Shown: in pieces, positions 1 to 11,843 of the stretch
Layout of the letters: the number at the start of each line of letters is the position of its first letter
Numbering within the stretch: the first letter of the stretch is position 1
Source: Terana coerulea
Taxonomy: Eukaryota > Basidiomycota > Agaricomycetes > Polyporales > Phanerochaetaceae
NCBI GenBank assembly: GCA_024811115.1
Contig: JAKOGH010000870.1
Span: forward strand, 62,001-126,000
Direction: 5' to 3'
DNA: 64,000 nt
The notes under the pieces: model-generated
The model's input: only the letters and a program-made list of their open reading frames with translations
What the model was told of the DNA's origin: nothing
The model's database searches: none
Program-made: the position numbers and the translations under genes

Positions 1-3000
1 CAAGTTGATCGGTAACACTGTAGAGGTCCTCCGATATATTATCCATATTTTCGGTTATCTCAGCGAGGTCGTCCGTGAGTCGCACAGATGAAGCCTGCTC
101 GGCCAGTTCGCCGCCGTCCGCAATCGACTTCAAGGTTCCAAGGAGCATCTTGCGCTTCCGCACCGCCAATTTGTAGTTAGTCCGCAGCTCCGCGCTAAGC
201 AGCTCCAGCCGTTGAATCTCCGCGGGTAGTTGCTCGTTAAGCAGGTCCACTGGGAGCAAACGAATCGTCGACGCATCCGACGACTTCTTGATCGCACTAG
301 AGACGGTTTGCTGTAGTTCCTGGGATGTGAACGTCCACTGAGCCGCCTCCATCGTAAGCCCACGGAACTTGACGGGCGTCGTCTGAAACCGCGGCATCGT
401 TGTCGAATAGTTGCCTCCTGAAACTGGCATCGAGGTAGATCCTGCAGGCGGGGTTCCCATAGTCATAGTCGACGCCACGGAGCCGGCACGGCTGCGGTTT
501 GCTGAGGACGGCCCGCTGGGCTTCCGAGGACCGGCAGGCGGATGCGGTCGGCCACGGGCGAACCGCTTGCTCGGGGTGACATCCGTGCTCGATCCAGTGC
601 CATTCTTCACAAAGGATGGCCTTGACGGCGTAGGAGGGTCAAAGCTCCGCGTTGTGAACGCGGGCGACAGCGAAGGGCTCCGAATTCGTTGACTCCCGTA
701 GTCGCTAGAATGCAGAGATGGCGGGGCAGGCGAGTCGGGGACCGGTATTTCTTGCGCCTCAAAAGTGGTTATAACTGGTGCAGGCGAATGTAAGGGAGAT
801 GCAGGGAGTGGCACTGCCTGAGGTCTCGGAGAGACAGGAGGAGAGGGAAGCGGCGTCAAAGAACGCTTGGCGGGCACCAAGCTGGTGGGCCTATGCGACG
901 CTGGGCTGTGCGGCTCCAGCAGCCGACTGTCTATCGACGTCCTGGTAGGAGGCGCAGAAAAAGGTGCAGGCGACATGTCGGGGGTACTAGAATAGGCCGA
1001 GGCAGACTGCGAGCTCAAAGGCGATCCGGGTGTACTAGCTTCCTCAATTGCTGACAGCGCGCCTGCGGTCTTGGGGCCACTGAAGACAAAGGCTCCGTCG
1101 TCAAACACCAGAGGCTGAGGACGCGATCCAGAAGGCGGCGGCGTCATCGGTAAAGGAGGCCGACCGGCACTCGCAGGCGGGCTGTTCATTGTATTCCGCA
1201 CCAGTAGATTCCTGCCAATGGTACCCGGCTTCTGATACCGCCCGCCTCGACCAGCTATAGTCCTCGAATGAGTCAATGCGGGCGAGGCGCCAGAAGGCAG
1301 CGCAGGAGTGATAAATCCAGCAGAACCGATCGGAGTGAAGGCGTAAGGCGTCTCGGGGAATGTTTGCCGGATCGCTGACGCGGTCGACGGCGAGGCAGCG
1401 TTCGGATCGTCTTGCAAAAAGCCAAATCCCGATGTAGAGGGCAGTGAGCGAGGCGGCACGGAGATGGGCGCCGGAGGGCTGAACACACGGGTACCAGTGC
1501 TCCGCTGCACAACGGTCATGCCAGCGAACATAGTGTCCAGGAGATCTGGAGACTCGGGCGAGTTCTTCGAGGCGGCGGGCATTGCGGGCGGCTGCAAGGG
1601 AGACATCATTGAGTATGATCGGGTCGCACGGTCCGCAGACGAGCGCGGGCCCGACGGCGACAGGACCGAGTTGGAGCGCGGCCTGTCGCCAACCGGTACA
1701 AGAGAAACGGACGGCCTGGGTCCCATTGACCTTCGCGAAGAAGATTCCGAGAACGAGCGTTTCATCGGTGACCGGACACCTTGTGATGAGGGAGCAGGCG
1801 CAGAATCTGCACCAGACGAAGATGGCATCCCGGGAGTAGTGAGAGCAGTATCAGGGGTATCATAATGGTGGGTATCGTCGGAGGTTGCGTATGAAGAGGT
1901 AGACGCAGCCGTCTCTGGCATATCCAGAAGCGCCTGCTGCTCTCCGCGATGAGGAGATTCGTCGACGGTAGCGAGCTCGTGGTTTTCCAGGGGTAGCCCA
2001 GGGGCATCGCTAGCGAAAGGCAGCGAGACTTGACTAGCCGACGCCGCCGTCTGATGCGCGCTAGAGGTAGTAGGTACAGGGCTGACTTGAGACCCACTGT
2101 CCTCGGAAATCCTGGATATCCGCCGACGTTTCTTGTCTCGATCGGCCTCAACGACTTGTTCTGCTAAGACTTGCCTACCGCCATTGCTGAGTCTCCACGC
2201 GGCTGTCAGACCGACACCACTTCCTCGCCTCTCCACGGTGTTGGGGGATGTTTTACGACTCCTGGACCCCGATGCTGCCGAGTAGGGTGATACTTCAGGG
2301 CTCAGCCCTTCCGGGAAAGGAGGCACCGGAGGTACCGCAGACTCTCTTCTCCATCCTTGTCTTTGCCTCTCGTCGGGACTCACGACAACGATCTGATCTC
2401 CACTGATCCGCCGGTCCCTCCAATATGTCCCGCTAAGGTTGGAGTTGCTACCCATGCTACCCTTGCTAGAGCGAATACTCTTCCTATTGTAGGAGAACGG
2501 GTTCTCACCCCGTGGTAGGGTAGCGGAGTCCTGTCGAGCGAGATGTCCACGTGAACGGGCATATGGCTGTGAAGAGGGCGGGTTGCTGCCATTCGGCGAA
2601 AGAATATACGACGAAACCAAAGCTCGCGCAATCGTGGTACCGGAGATGGCAGAGTTGAGCGGGTCGTCATAGTCGAACTCGGTGTCCGAGTATCGTGAAT
2701 ACGTCGAGTCCGGGCGGGACCGCAGGCGCGACCTCGACCGCGTAAGTGAGGCATGCCGTGACTGGGTTCTCGACAAGCTTCTGGTTGGAGGAGACGTATC
2801 GCCAGGAGCTGTCGCGTTGTCAGGATGGTTTGACGCTTCGGGCACTAGCGACGATAATGAAGCTGAGCGCATATGGCGACCATGTACTGGGAATGCTGGG
2901 ATTTTGAGCGGCGAAGGTGCTCGACGTTTCGTAGAAGATACGTCCTAAACGAGTGTTGCAAGACGGGTCAGACAAGCGTATGGAAAGAAGAAGAGTAGAT

Positions 3001-3743
3001 CATACCGCATCCTTGTGTTCTGCCGTAGCCCCTCGGGGTTTGAGGAAGCTTGAAGCAAGAGGCGAGCGCGAAGGCTGCGAATATGACACTGAGTGCGCGT
3101 GGACAAGTATACAGTATTCAGAACTCACGTCTCTGCCTCTCGGAGCCTCAATCACTATCACCTCATCTTCCGCAAAACTATTGCCCCGGCCACGCTGGAC
3201 ATCATAGCCTGCCGCTTCGTCCCTGCGAGATGCTGTCGAGCTCACGGTCCCGTTGTTGGAGTTGGAGCGGGCGACCGACTGTCCGCTCAGGCCTCGTGAA
3301 TGCAGCCCACCGTCGGGCCTGCCGCCAACACCCAAACTTGCTTTATGACTGTGGGAGCTACCGTTGGGTCCTGCAGTAACACCAAGCGACGCGTTCCGTT
3401 CCGGGCGCGTTGGGCGCACCTCCCCCCGCGACTGCAGGAACTCCGCCGGCATCCAGTCCGAGAACGAGATCGCATCCGCGGTCAGGTCCAGCTGGACCTT
3501 TGGTGAGCTCACCCGGTTGTTCGACTGACTCGGCGCATTCGGTAGAGGCGGTAGTGGTTGATTCAGGGAAGATTGTGAAGCTGCTAAGAGCAAATAGGGA
3601 TTGAAAGGCTTGTCGCCGCCGATCTCAGGCGAGACGAAGGAAGCTGGAGAAGGTGGTGATTGCGCTCGGCCAATGTGGGTGATGTTGTTCAACCGTTTCT
3701 GTATCCCCTTTCGACGGTTGAACACATTTTGGAGGACTGACAT
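1..3743 (-). CDS. Large Ser/Pro-rich protein, 3' end beyond window
   Basis: I do not recognise a named family. The ATG at 3743 opens a 205-codon first exon (3743-3129), followed by an intron (3128-2945, GTGAGT donor, TTTAG acceptor) and a second exon that stays open in one frame for 981 codons to the window edge, so the protein is at least about 1,190 residues and its end is not seen. Most of it is disordered, rich in Ser, Pro and Arg, with RS-like stretches near the start of exon 2 and a basic KKRRRIS patch. The last ~115 visible residues are different: charged, helical and leucine-rich, beginning around QWTFTSQELQQTVSSAIKK and including IRLLPVDLLNEQLPAEIQRL. This looks like a folded or coiled-coil domain and is the part to use for homology searches. 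Exon phases join cleanly, so the gene model is good even though function is unknown. Confidence 0.8.
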
Positions 3744-6164
3744 TGTATGTCACCGCCAGGTTGTCAAGATATTATAGGCAAGCCGTAGAGTAGAGTGCTG
3801 GCTTCGGTCAGCGACAGCGCGCTTGAATAGGGAGGCTAAGCCGCAAGCCCTTGGAGTAGTACGGTAGCTGGTATAGTTGGCGGACGAGGAGAAGAAAATC
3901 AGAGAGAACTGGGAGGAAGGAGTGCACCGGCAAGTCCGAAGCGTTGGACTGTGTTTCGTGTTTCGGAAGGGTGTGCCATCATTTCGCATCTGAATCTCTG
4001 ACGCAGCCCAATCGCGCCTACCGACCATCATACCATCATAACACAATCCACAGATGCATCGCCTACGGCTACGGGAACGCGACTGGGTTCGGCGTGCGAC
4101 GCTGGCGGGTGGATCATGCTGTGTCCTGACGAAGAGAGTGGTCAAGAATGTCGCAGAAAATGGTGGGAAATTCCTCTATATATTCGACGTGCCGCTCTGA
4201 TGGCCGGTCCTCACCTGGTTCCGCGCTTCAGATCTCTGAGCTGCACCTTCACCTCTGGCTTGCCTCTGGCGGCACCTCTGTACTTCAGGATGCACAACTC
4301 GACTTCGCCAAATGCACTGAGGACGACTTGCCTAGACCCGGTTGGATGGCTGTACAACCGAGACATCCGGCTGAAGCTGAGCGTTTGTTGAGCGCCTTGA
4401 TTACATTTTCGACCTGATCATCACTGCTAAACAGAGGAAACTGCACCAGCGTCCGCAAGACCGGTGCGACTGTGCGCACAGCCACCATGGCTGTCTTCGG
4501 GTGGCGCATTGGGCAATGCACCCGCCCGTGTGCACATAAGCACATTACAGCCAAATTTCAATCGCGCGAGCGTTGAGCGGCGTTTTGTGACCTGGGCGGT
4601 CAGAGGCGAGTGGGCGAAAGTACGATCGCTTTGGGCGTCCGAGAAACCTGTCTCAGTCGAGACGGTGGCTACGTTCATCATCAAACGGGTAGATATTGCG
4701 ACTGTAGCTGGGACTTTTGGCGTTGCGGCGGAAGTCCGGAAGGAGCGAGGCATGCCCTGAGCACGCCTGTTTCGTGCGCCACTTGGTTCTGCATCGTCAG
4801 GCCACAGCCCGACAAGCTAACTCTTCCTCTGTATATATGTTAATATAAGGTGTGCCAGCGTGTCCATGGAAGGCGGTCTGTTGCCAGCGAGCAACCCTGC
4901 GTGTTTTATAACGCCGCTCGCATCCACTTTGAGTATCCCAAAACAATCCGACCACCACGGATGACTTCTGCAGAAAGGTACGTCGACGGGAATCATAGTC
5001 TAGTCGGCATGCAATGACAGGATTTGCCTTCGCAATAGCCATCTCGCGCTCATCAAAGATCAACGTGAGCATAATACTATCCCTGGGAAAATCATCGACA
5101 AGGACGGTCTGCATTGAGATGCTGACGCTCTTCAGCAATTATTTTGACAGCTCGGAAGGATTATTTCCGGGTCATACGAAAAAAATGAAGGTATTTATGG
5201 TGCCCTGGCGCGATTTTATGGGCCTTCAAAGGAGTGATCAAAGCACTTCTTGAGCATTCAGGTAGTCATACAATCTTACATGAACAAAATTATTTGTTTG
5301 CTTTGGTGGTGCGTCGTCATTTATCAAAGGAGCCCATAACTCTTGAAGATACACGTAGCATGCGCTACAGTGTAATAGAGACACTGCATCTCGTTAACGA
5401 CTCCCGCTCTCTTACGCTTGAAGCGTATCGTAAAGTTACAAGAAGACCATGCCCAGGACTTATTTAGTCAAATTCACTTGCTTACTTAATAGACATTATA
5501 TTCGTGCCTTAAATGCCTGCAACATGCACTGGGCAAGTTTCATGAAGCAGTGACCGGCGGAACTCTGAGCAACATAATGATTGATCTGTCTCGAGAGTTT
5601 CAGAATTCGCAGCGTGTGCCCGTGCATCGCAGCGCTCTAAGCATAGGGGACATCGTATAGTGACCTTCTTGTCTCCATATGAGACCAAAAATGTGGGACA
5701 GGGGTGGGAGTGGTGCAGGATGATGATCCTAAAGCTGCCCCAGTCCGCTTTTGGTCGAAGCCATTGTGGCGTCCACGTGGGAGCGGCAGTGGCAATATCC
5801 CAAAATTTTGGTTTGCTGAAACGTCCCCAAAATCAACCAGGAAAGCTAGGCATCTGGGGTTGCGCAGCAGATCGCAGGAGGAAACCAAAGGCTAACTCAT
5901 GCCGTAGTCATGACTTCAATCCGGCAAGCAGTGCTGGATCTGCACCTAGGCGCTCACTCCGATCTAAAACCAACAGGATGAACATGACCAAGCACATGAA
6001 GCGTGTCGTACGTGCAACAGGTATACCAGCGGCAAAGTCCCATTACACTGGAGATGTCTATACATACAAATAAATGGAGCAAACATGCAACAGAGCAAGA
6101 TAACGAATGCGTCAAAGAAAACGATAGATAGCATAACATTCGTGCAAGATCATGAAGGGTATCA
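3744..6164. other. Intergenic, no supported gene
   Basis: About 2.4 kb between the start of the left-edge gene and the 3' end of SCC3. Short open frames exist on both strands (for example 4148-4417 plus and 4427-4753 minus), but they overlap each other, have no splice partners that lengthen them and match nothing I know. The part near 3744-4100 is probably the promoter and 5' UTR of the left-edge gene. Confidence 0.5.
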
Positions 6165-9100
6165 TCAATGCCTAACGCGTTTCCTGCGAATTTTCACTTC
6201 ACTGATATTTGTCTCTTGAGAGCCACTTGGGCCCACAGGCGACGCTTCGTCTTCCACGACATTCCCGCTGGGAGATCCGGCCTCTTGCTCTTCGTCATCC
6301 TCGTATGACCGTGCCCGCTTACGAGACGCGACGGGAGTGGTCTCGGCATCGTCTGGCTCGGGTGTGTCGGGCAGCGGAGAAAGAGACGGCGTCCTCACGC
6401 CGTTTGACATATCGATCTGCGGCAAAGACGGCGAACGGGTCGGCGATCTGCTTGGCGGAATAGGGCTTTTCGCTTTGCGAGCAGGCCGCGGCTTTGGTCG
6501 CGCCTTCGGTGTCGTCGGCTGTTCGGGAATATCCGCCTCATCTTCCTCTGGTACCGTCGTAACTTTGTTGGCTGCCTTTCGGCCTCGTGGGCGGGGCTTA
6601 GGTTTCGGCTTCGACGGTGCGGCGACGGGCTCTTCGGGACCACTCATGAGCGCCTCCACTTCCTCAGCCTCCACGTCGTCCTCGTCTGTGGTGACCATTT
6701 CGGCCGTCTTGGCTCCTCTTCTCGCTGTCTTGCCTGTCTTCGCCCCTTTGTCCTTGGATGAGGACAGTCGCTTCTCGTAAAGCCGATAAGGATCCCATAC
6801 TTTGGACGTGGGAGGGATCTCAAGCTTAGCTTGCGCTACCGCTTGGTCCAGATGCGCTTTGCTAGAACCAATTACTGTCAGACTGCAACATATAGCATAA
6901 GTAGCCATTTGGCTCACATCTTAAGAGAGTCGCGAGCTTCGACTGAGCTCAGTAGTGGATGCAAAACTTTGAAGAACAGAATGCTTTTATTTCGAGCTTT
7001 CTTGTTCTTTGCTGAGTCGTATCCGCTGAGCCTCTTGAGAAGCCACGTGAGGGAACTGGTGTGAAGATTCACAACATGTTGACTCTCGATCCGCCGGACC
7101 ACGGACAGCTGGGCGCCTCGGATGATGAAACACGTTGCCAGCACCTTGGAAAGCGCAACTGCGTGCTCCTCACTACGAGACATACCGTCCAAAAAGAGGC
7201 CAAATGACTACAGAAGTGTGATTAGCCACCGTTGAATGACAACAGATACCCGCTTTTACCTCCCGCAAAGCTTGACTGACGACGCCAATCACAGCATCGC
7301 CGTTCTTCTTGTACAAGCCTTCCTCGCGAAGAATTTCGACTACGACCTTGGCGCAAAGGTCGAAAGACGGGCCGAGCCTGCCGTAGTTTGCGAGCAGGGC
7401 AGAGCAATGGTGGAAGTGGATTGCACCGGCCCTGGTTGCGCGCAGGAACGTCGCGATGACATCCATGAAGACGTATTCTCGCTCTAGCTGGGCGCGAGAG
7501 GTCTTGCTGGCTAGACGAGCAGCGTCAACTTTATGCGCGTGTTTAAACGGAAGAGATCCCTACCGATTTTCTCTGCGTTGGATGTTTGTTTGCCCTTGCC
7601 CTTTTTCTCCTCGCAGGCTCGTCTTCATCCACAGACTTCTCGGTCTCCGAGCCGTCGTCGCTTCCTTCCGACTCATTCGGCGACGATTCCTCGAGTTCTT
7701 CCGCGTATCGCTCGATTTCGCCATGTACGAAGGCAGTGCAGCGATGCTGGACTTCCTCGTCCAAGGTGAGCGGCATGATGGTGGTCGGAAGAGGGGTACC
7801 ATCTCCGGTCGATTGTGAAGGAGCGAACAGGATATGAAGATTCATGTGATTATGGAAAGCCTGTGTGCCTATCAGTTACGGTTCAATGCTGAAAAATAGG
7901 TTTCGTTACCGCTCGCTTCACGCTATCTGCGGTATTTGACTGCGTTCCGGTGGCAAACTCGAGGAGCTTCTCTAAGAGGGAATCTCTGGACTCTTTTAGT
8001 TTCTCCCTGAAACGAACCTCTTCTGGTGATGGATCTGGCACGTTCGCGAGTCTGCGTGCCTTCCAGATGATATAGAGGGTGAGTAAGTGTAGCGAAGATT
8101 CAACCATCTATACCAAGTACGTCAGTGAATCGTTCCATGATGAAAGGAAACTGTAAACATACCCCTTCCTCCTCTTTGTAACCCAGCCGCCCACGCTCCG
8201 CCAATGCACTGACGATGTCCCAAGCGCTGCTCTGTTTACCATCTTCGTCTTCCTCTATCCAGCCCGACATGTCTCTCGTGCCGGACAACGTATCCAACCG
8301 GGCACAGATGGCGCCGAGAGAAATAACTTCGTCCTCACTGAAAGAAGCCAGTTCGAGCTCATCACGACCCTTGATAGCATCCCGCAGAGCCGTGGACAGT
8401 TCTTCTTCAAGCTCCAAGATCTTGGTACTGTTCGTGTTGGGACAGACTCGTCGCGTCCATCATGCATCGCAGCGTAGTCACCGCGTTGGTGAGCACGACG
8501 GGAGTATTGTGGGACATGAACTGCTTGATCACATCGTCCCATAGGTTGGAGTAGGCCTGCAGTAAGAATTGAGTTCAGCCGCGTTGCGGAAGGGTATTAA
8601 AGATGCGTACCGTCATCATTCGCATTTCAAGGTACATGTCGAGGCTCATCAACTGGGGAAGCTGGAGAACGTCCGACATCCTACCAGCATCAATCTGATA
8701 CTTGACGAATAGTCGCGGAAGCCCCTTGATGAGAGCGCGAGTGATGTCGGAAGATACAGCCTCCTCTTCTCCCTGCGTACAACAATAAGCTGCGAAGTGA
8801 CGCATATATGCAGGTGTTGACGCACCTTCTTGCTCCCAGCAGCTTCCACTCGTGTCTTGCGGAGAGAAGCTAGCAAGACCTCAAGCAGAACACCTTCCTC
8901 AACGTCTTCAAGCCTCCACACTTCGTCGACCGCCGCGTCCTCAGACACACGCTTGTTTCTCCGCGACTTGCCAGCTTGCGTCGACGATTCTTCGCCTGGC
9001 GCAGAATGGTCCAGAAGAAGGATGTCCAGGAGAGTTTCCCAGTCGCTGACAGGGTCAACGTCGTCCCACAGCGCCTCTACGGCCAACGTGGTACGGCCCT

Positions 9101-10976
9101 TCTGCTCAGGCCCCACCAGACTGACCACCTCTTTCCGCCTGGTTTGTTTCGACGATCCTTCCGACGTATCACCGTCTTCGTCGTCCTCATCGTCATCCCG
9201 CACGCCCTTGCCCTTATCCAGAGCCCTGCCCCATTGAACGAGAAGCATCGCCAAAGCCTTCACGCCGGCCTTCTTCTTATCCTTCGCATTGGGCTTCTTT
9301 CCCACCAGCCTCTCCTCGACGCTTTCCTGCCACACGCCTTGCACGAACCCGCTCACGGCCTTCCGCATCTTGGGCTCCTCGTCGAACACCAACAAGCAGA
9401 GCTTTTCTCGCTGTTCGTCCTCAAGCAGCCCGTGCTCGTCGATCGCTTGGAGGACCTGGACGACCGCGACCCGTACGCTCAGTTCGGTATCGCTCATTGC
9501 CATCTCGACGAGCCGCGGTTTGAAACGTTCCGTGAAATGTTGCAGCGCACCGATGCCGATGTATTCCGTTTGGGCATATGCGAGGGATAAGGCCTTCACA
9601 GCCTCGAAACGGACATGAGTGTTGGCGTCCGAGAGAACCCAGCCTACATAGCGCAGGTAGGTGCCATCCAGAAAATGAGCCGGGTACTTGGAGAACCAAA
9701 GGCCCATGGCCCCTACGCATTCGGCGCGGATATTAGGATCCAGGTCCCGGTACCGATGTACAAACACCCTAGAGAATCGAATTAGCTGCCATCACAGTAT
9801 GTGAGAGGAAGTCATACCCATCCACAAACTCCTTCAAAAACTCAGCAACCTTTGCGCGACGTTCTCGCACCTCAGCAGCTTTGTTCTCCAACTCCTTCTC
9901 CCTGGCAGTCGTGGGGTCTCCCTTGCCCTTCTTCCGCTTCCGCTCACCCTCTCTCTGCCTGCTGACAACCTCGGCTTCCTTCTCCACGCTGGCGGCAACC
10001 TCGCACAGCGCTGTCTCAACCTCCAGCGCCACCACGGTCGCCGTGTGGCGAAAGCTTCTGAGCTGACTGCTGCTCATCGCGACCACCCAGGTCTGGATAG
10101 CCGTCATGAGCTCAGTGTTGTATAGCTGGCCAAGTGCAGCAGCCGATGACACAAGTCGCGAGAGGAATTCGGATAGGGACGCGCGAAAAGGCTTGAAGGC
10201 GGATAGCTTGGAGGTGAGGGGGTATACGGGGGTATCGTCTTGCTTCAGAGCTTCCGTGATGTTGTCAAGCGCGTCCACAACACCGTCGTAGTCCAATGCT
10301 TCGTCTGAGTCTACTGTGTGGTTGCATCCGCAAGCACGCATAATGCAATTAACGAGTTCGGCATGCGCTGCTCCAGGAGTGTGCGTGAGGGATTCAAGAA
10401 AGTCTTCGGCCGTGGATTGGAGTGCAGCAGAAGGGTTCATTATAGCATCTTGAGCGCAGTCAGTATTGACATGTCGTTTTCAGGGGAGGCAATGGCTCAC
10501 TAAATAGAGGATTGTCGTTGTTGATCTTGGTTTCCTTCGCCACCTGCTCAGCATCAAAATCCGCGCCCCCCTTCCGCGGGCGAGTCTTCTTCGGTTTGAA
10601 AGCATTCGTAGTGGTCGCCTTTGGTGCACGGGGCTTCCTGGGAGCTGCAGGAGCTTTCGGTTTCGGCGCGGTTTTCGTGGATGTAGCCTTCTCAGCAGCC
10701 TTCTTCTTGGGTTGGCTCGACTTCGGCGCGCGGAAGTCTTCTTCCGCATCCGCGTCTTCATCTTCAGGTTCCGGAGACTCCTTGCCTGAGTCCTCGCTGT
10801 CTGAAGGGTCCTCCGAACGTTTTCTTTTGCTGAGCTGACTGCTGTTTGGCTATGCGAAGCAATGTCAGACGACATGAGGAGTACAGGGATGTTGACATAC
10901 CAGACACAAACTGAGAGGCCAGCTTTCTCTCCCGCTGAGACCGTCGCGGTGCGGTCGAGGTTTCTGCGTCGGACAT
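6165..10976 (-). CDS. SCC3: Cohesin subunit SCC3/STAG (stromalin)
   Basis: Encodes the HEAT-repeat cohesin subunit that binds the Scc1 kleisin and DNA and is needed for sister-chromatid cohesion in the nucleus. The ATG at 10976 starts MSDAETSTAPRRSQRERK, followed by a basic, acidic-spotted N-terminal tail. Exon 10440-9769 holds the STAG domain start (FLESLTHTPGAAHAELVN), and exon 9767-8649 begins with the diagnostic stromalin conservative domain, VFVHRYRDLDPNIRAEC followed by MGLWFSKYP and YLRYVGWVLSDANTHVR. Further helical exons run down to 6917, and the last exon gives a Pro/Arg-rich tail ending in KIRRKRVRH. Many short introns interrupt it. Length (about 1,200-1,300 residues) fits the family. 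All exons I followed stay in frame. It is the only cohesin gene in the window. Confidence 0.92.
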
Positions 10977-11843
10977 GGTGGAGGTTGAGTCTGAGAACGT
11001 CTGAGGTCACCGCTCAGAACGCGACGCGCGCAAGGAGGACGTGATGCGTGACGAGCTGGATGCGCAACAGTCACAGCGATCACGAGAGCCGTCACTCTTG
11101 TGAGCAGGGGGCGCCTGTAGTCTCTCTCTTGACCTCGACGTGCTTAGTGCTCTCGACATCGTCCAAGACGTTCCTTCGACTTTACCGCATGCAATGGATC
11201 ATTTTCACCCTAATTTATTTTGGCGCGATTCTTGGACTTTTGCTGCTCGCTTGGCCTCGGATAACAGAGATGGACCTCCGTTTCCTGGTCGTTTCCTGGT
11301 ACACACGACGCTCGATTCGCCGTCGACAGTACTCTGGCCAGAGGCTATCTAAGCTTCCTACTCCTGGCTGTCTCCGGATCTACATGCTCGAGCTCGGACG
11401 GCTGCTCTAAACCTGGAGATCAACGTGCCACATAGCATGCGAACCCGGGTTTTCTCCACCGCCCATCCGCGGGCCGTGTGCTCACGGTCTGCTACGACGA
11501 AAACGATTTCTTGTGAGCCGTCGCACTAATCTCATATCACCGTTGGCCGTGTTTTTTAAGCTTTCCTGATCCGCAGGTGTTTTATGAGTATCAGCGAAGA
11601 GGCTTCCTTTGTCAATCGCTAGGCCAGTGGGCTGTCATCTCATCACTCGCAATAGGTACCTTACAGAAGACTCGAAAGCTAGGTATGCCGGAATGTTCGT
11701 CACATGCGCGCCTTTGAGGCTTCAGATCTATGACGGCGGCGACCACACTTTTGTAAACACGTCCGTGGCCACCAAAGAAAGCTCTTATATCACTGCACGC
11801 TACTCTGCTCCCTCTGCGGCCCCTCTTCCTCCTACCGTACACT
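10977..11843. other. Intergenic, divergent promoter region
   Basis: This 867-bp stretch separates the divergent starts of SCC3 (minus) and kinase 1 (plus). A 120-codon open frame at 11048-11410 has no splice partners or recognisable domain and I do not call it. Promoters of both genes are expected here; I cannot name individual sites. Confidence 0.5.

Noticed and set aside
4427..4760. Overlapping open frames on both strands
   Set aside because: Both strands are open over nearly the same bases, as expected from base composition; neither resembles a known protein.
5660..6073. 137-codon plus-strand frame
   Set aside because: Starts with a non-ATG codon and lies in 3' flanking sequence of SCC3 with no domain.
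11048..11410. 120-codon frame with a hydrophobic middle
   Set aside because: Lies in the divergent promoter between SCC3 and kinase 1. The hydrophobic stretch is isolated and there is no signal of splicing or homology I can recognise.
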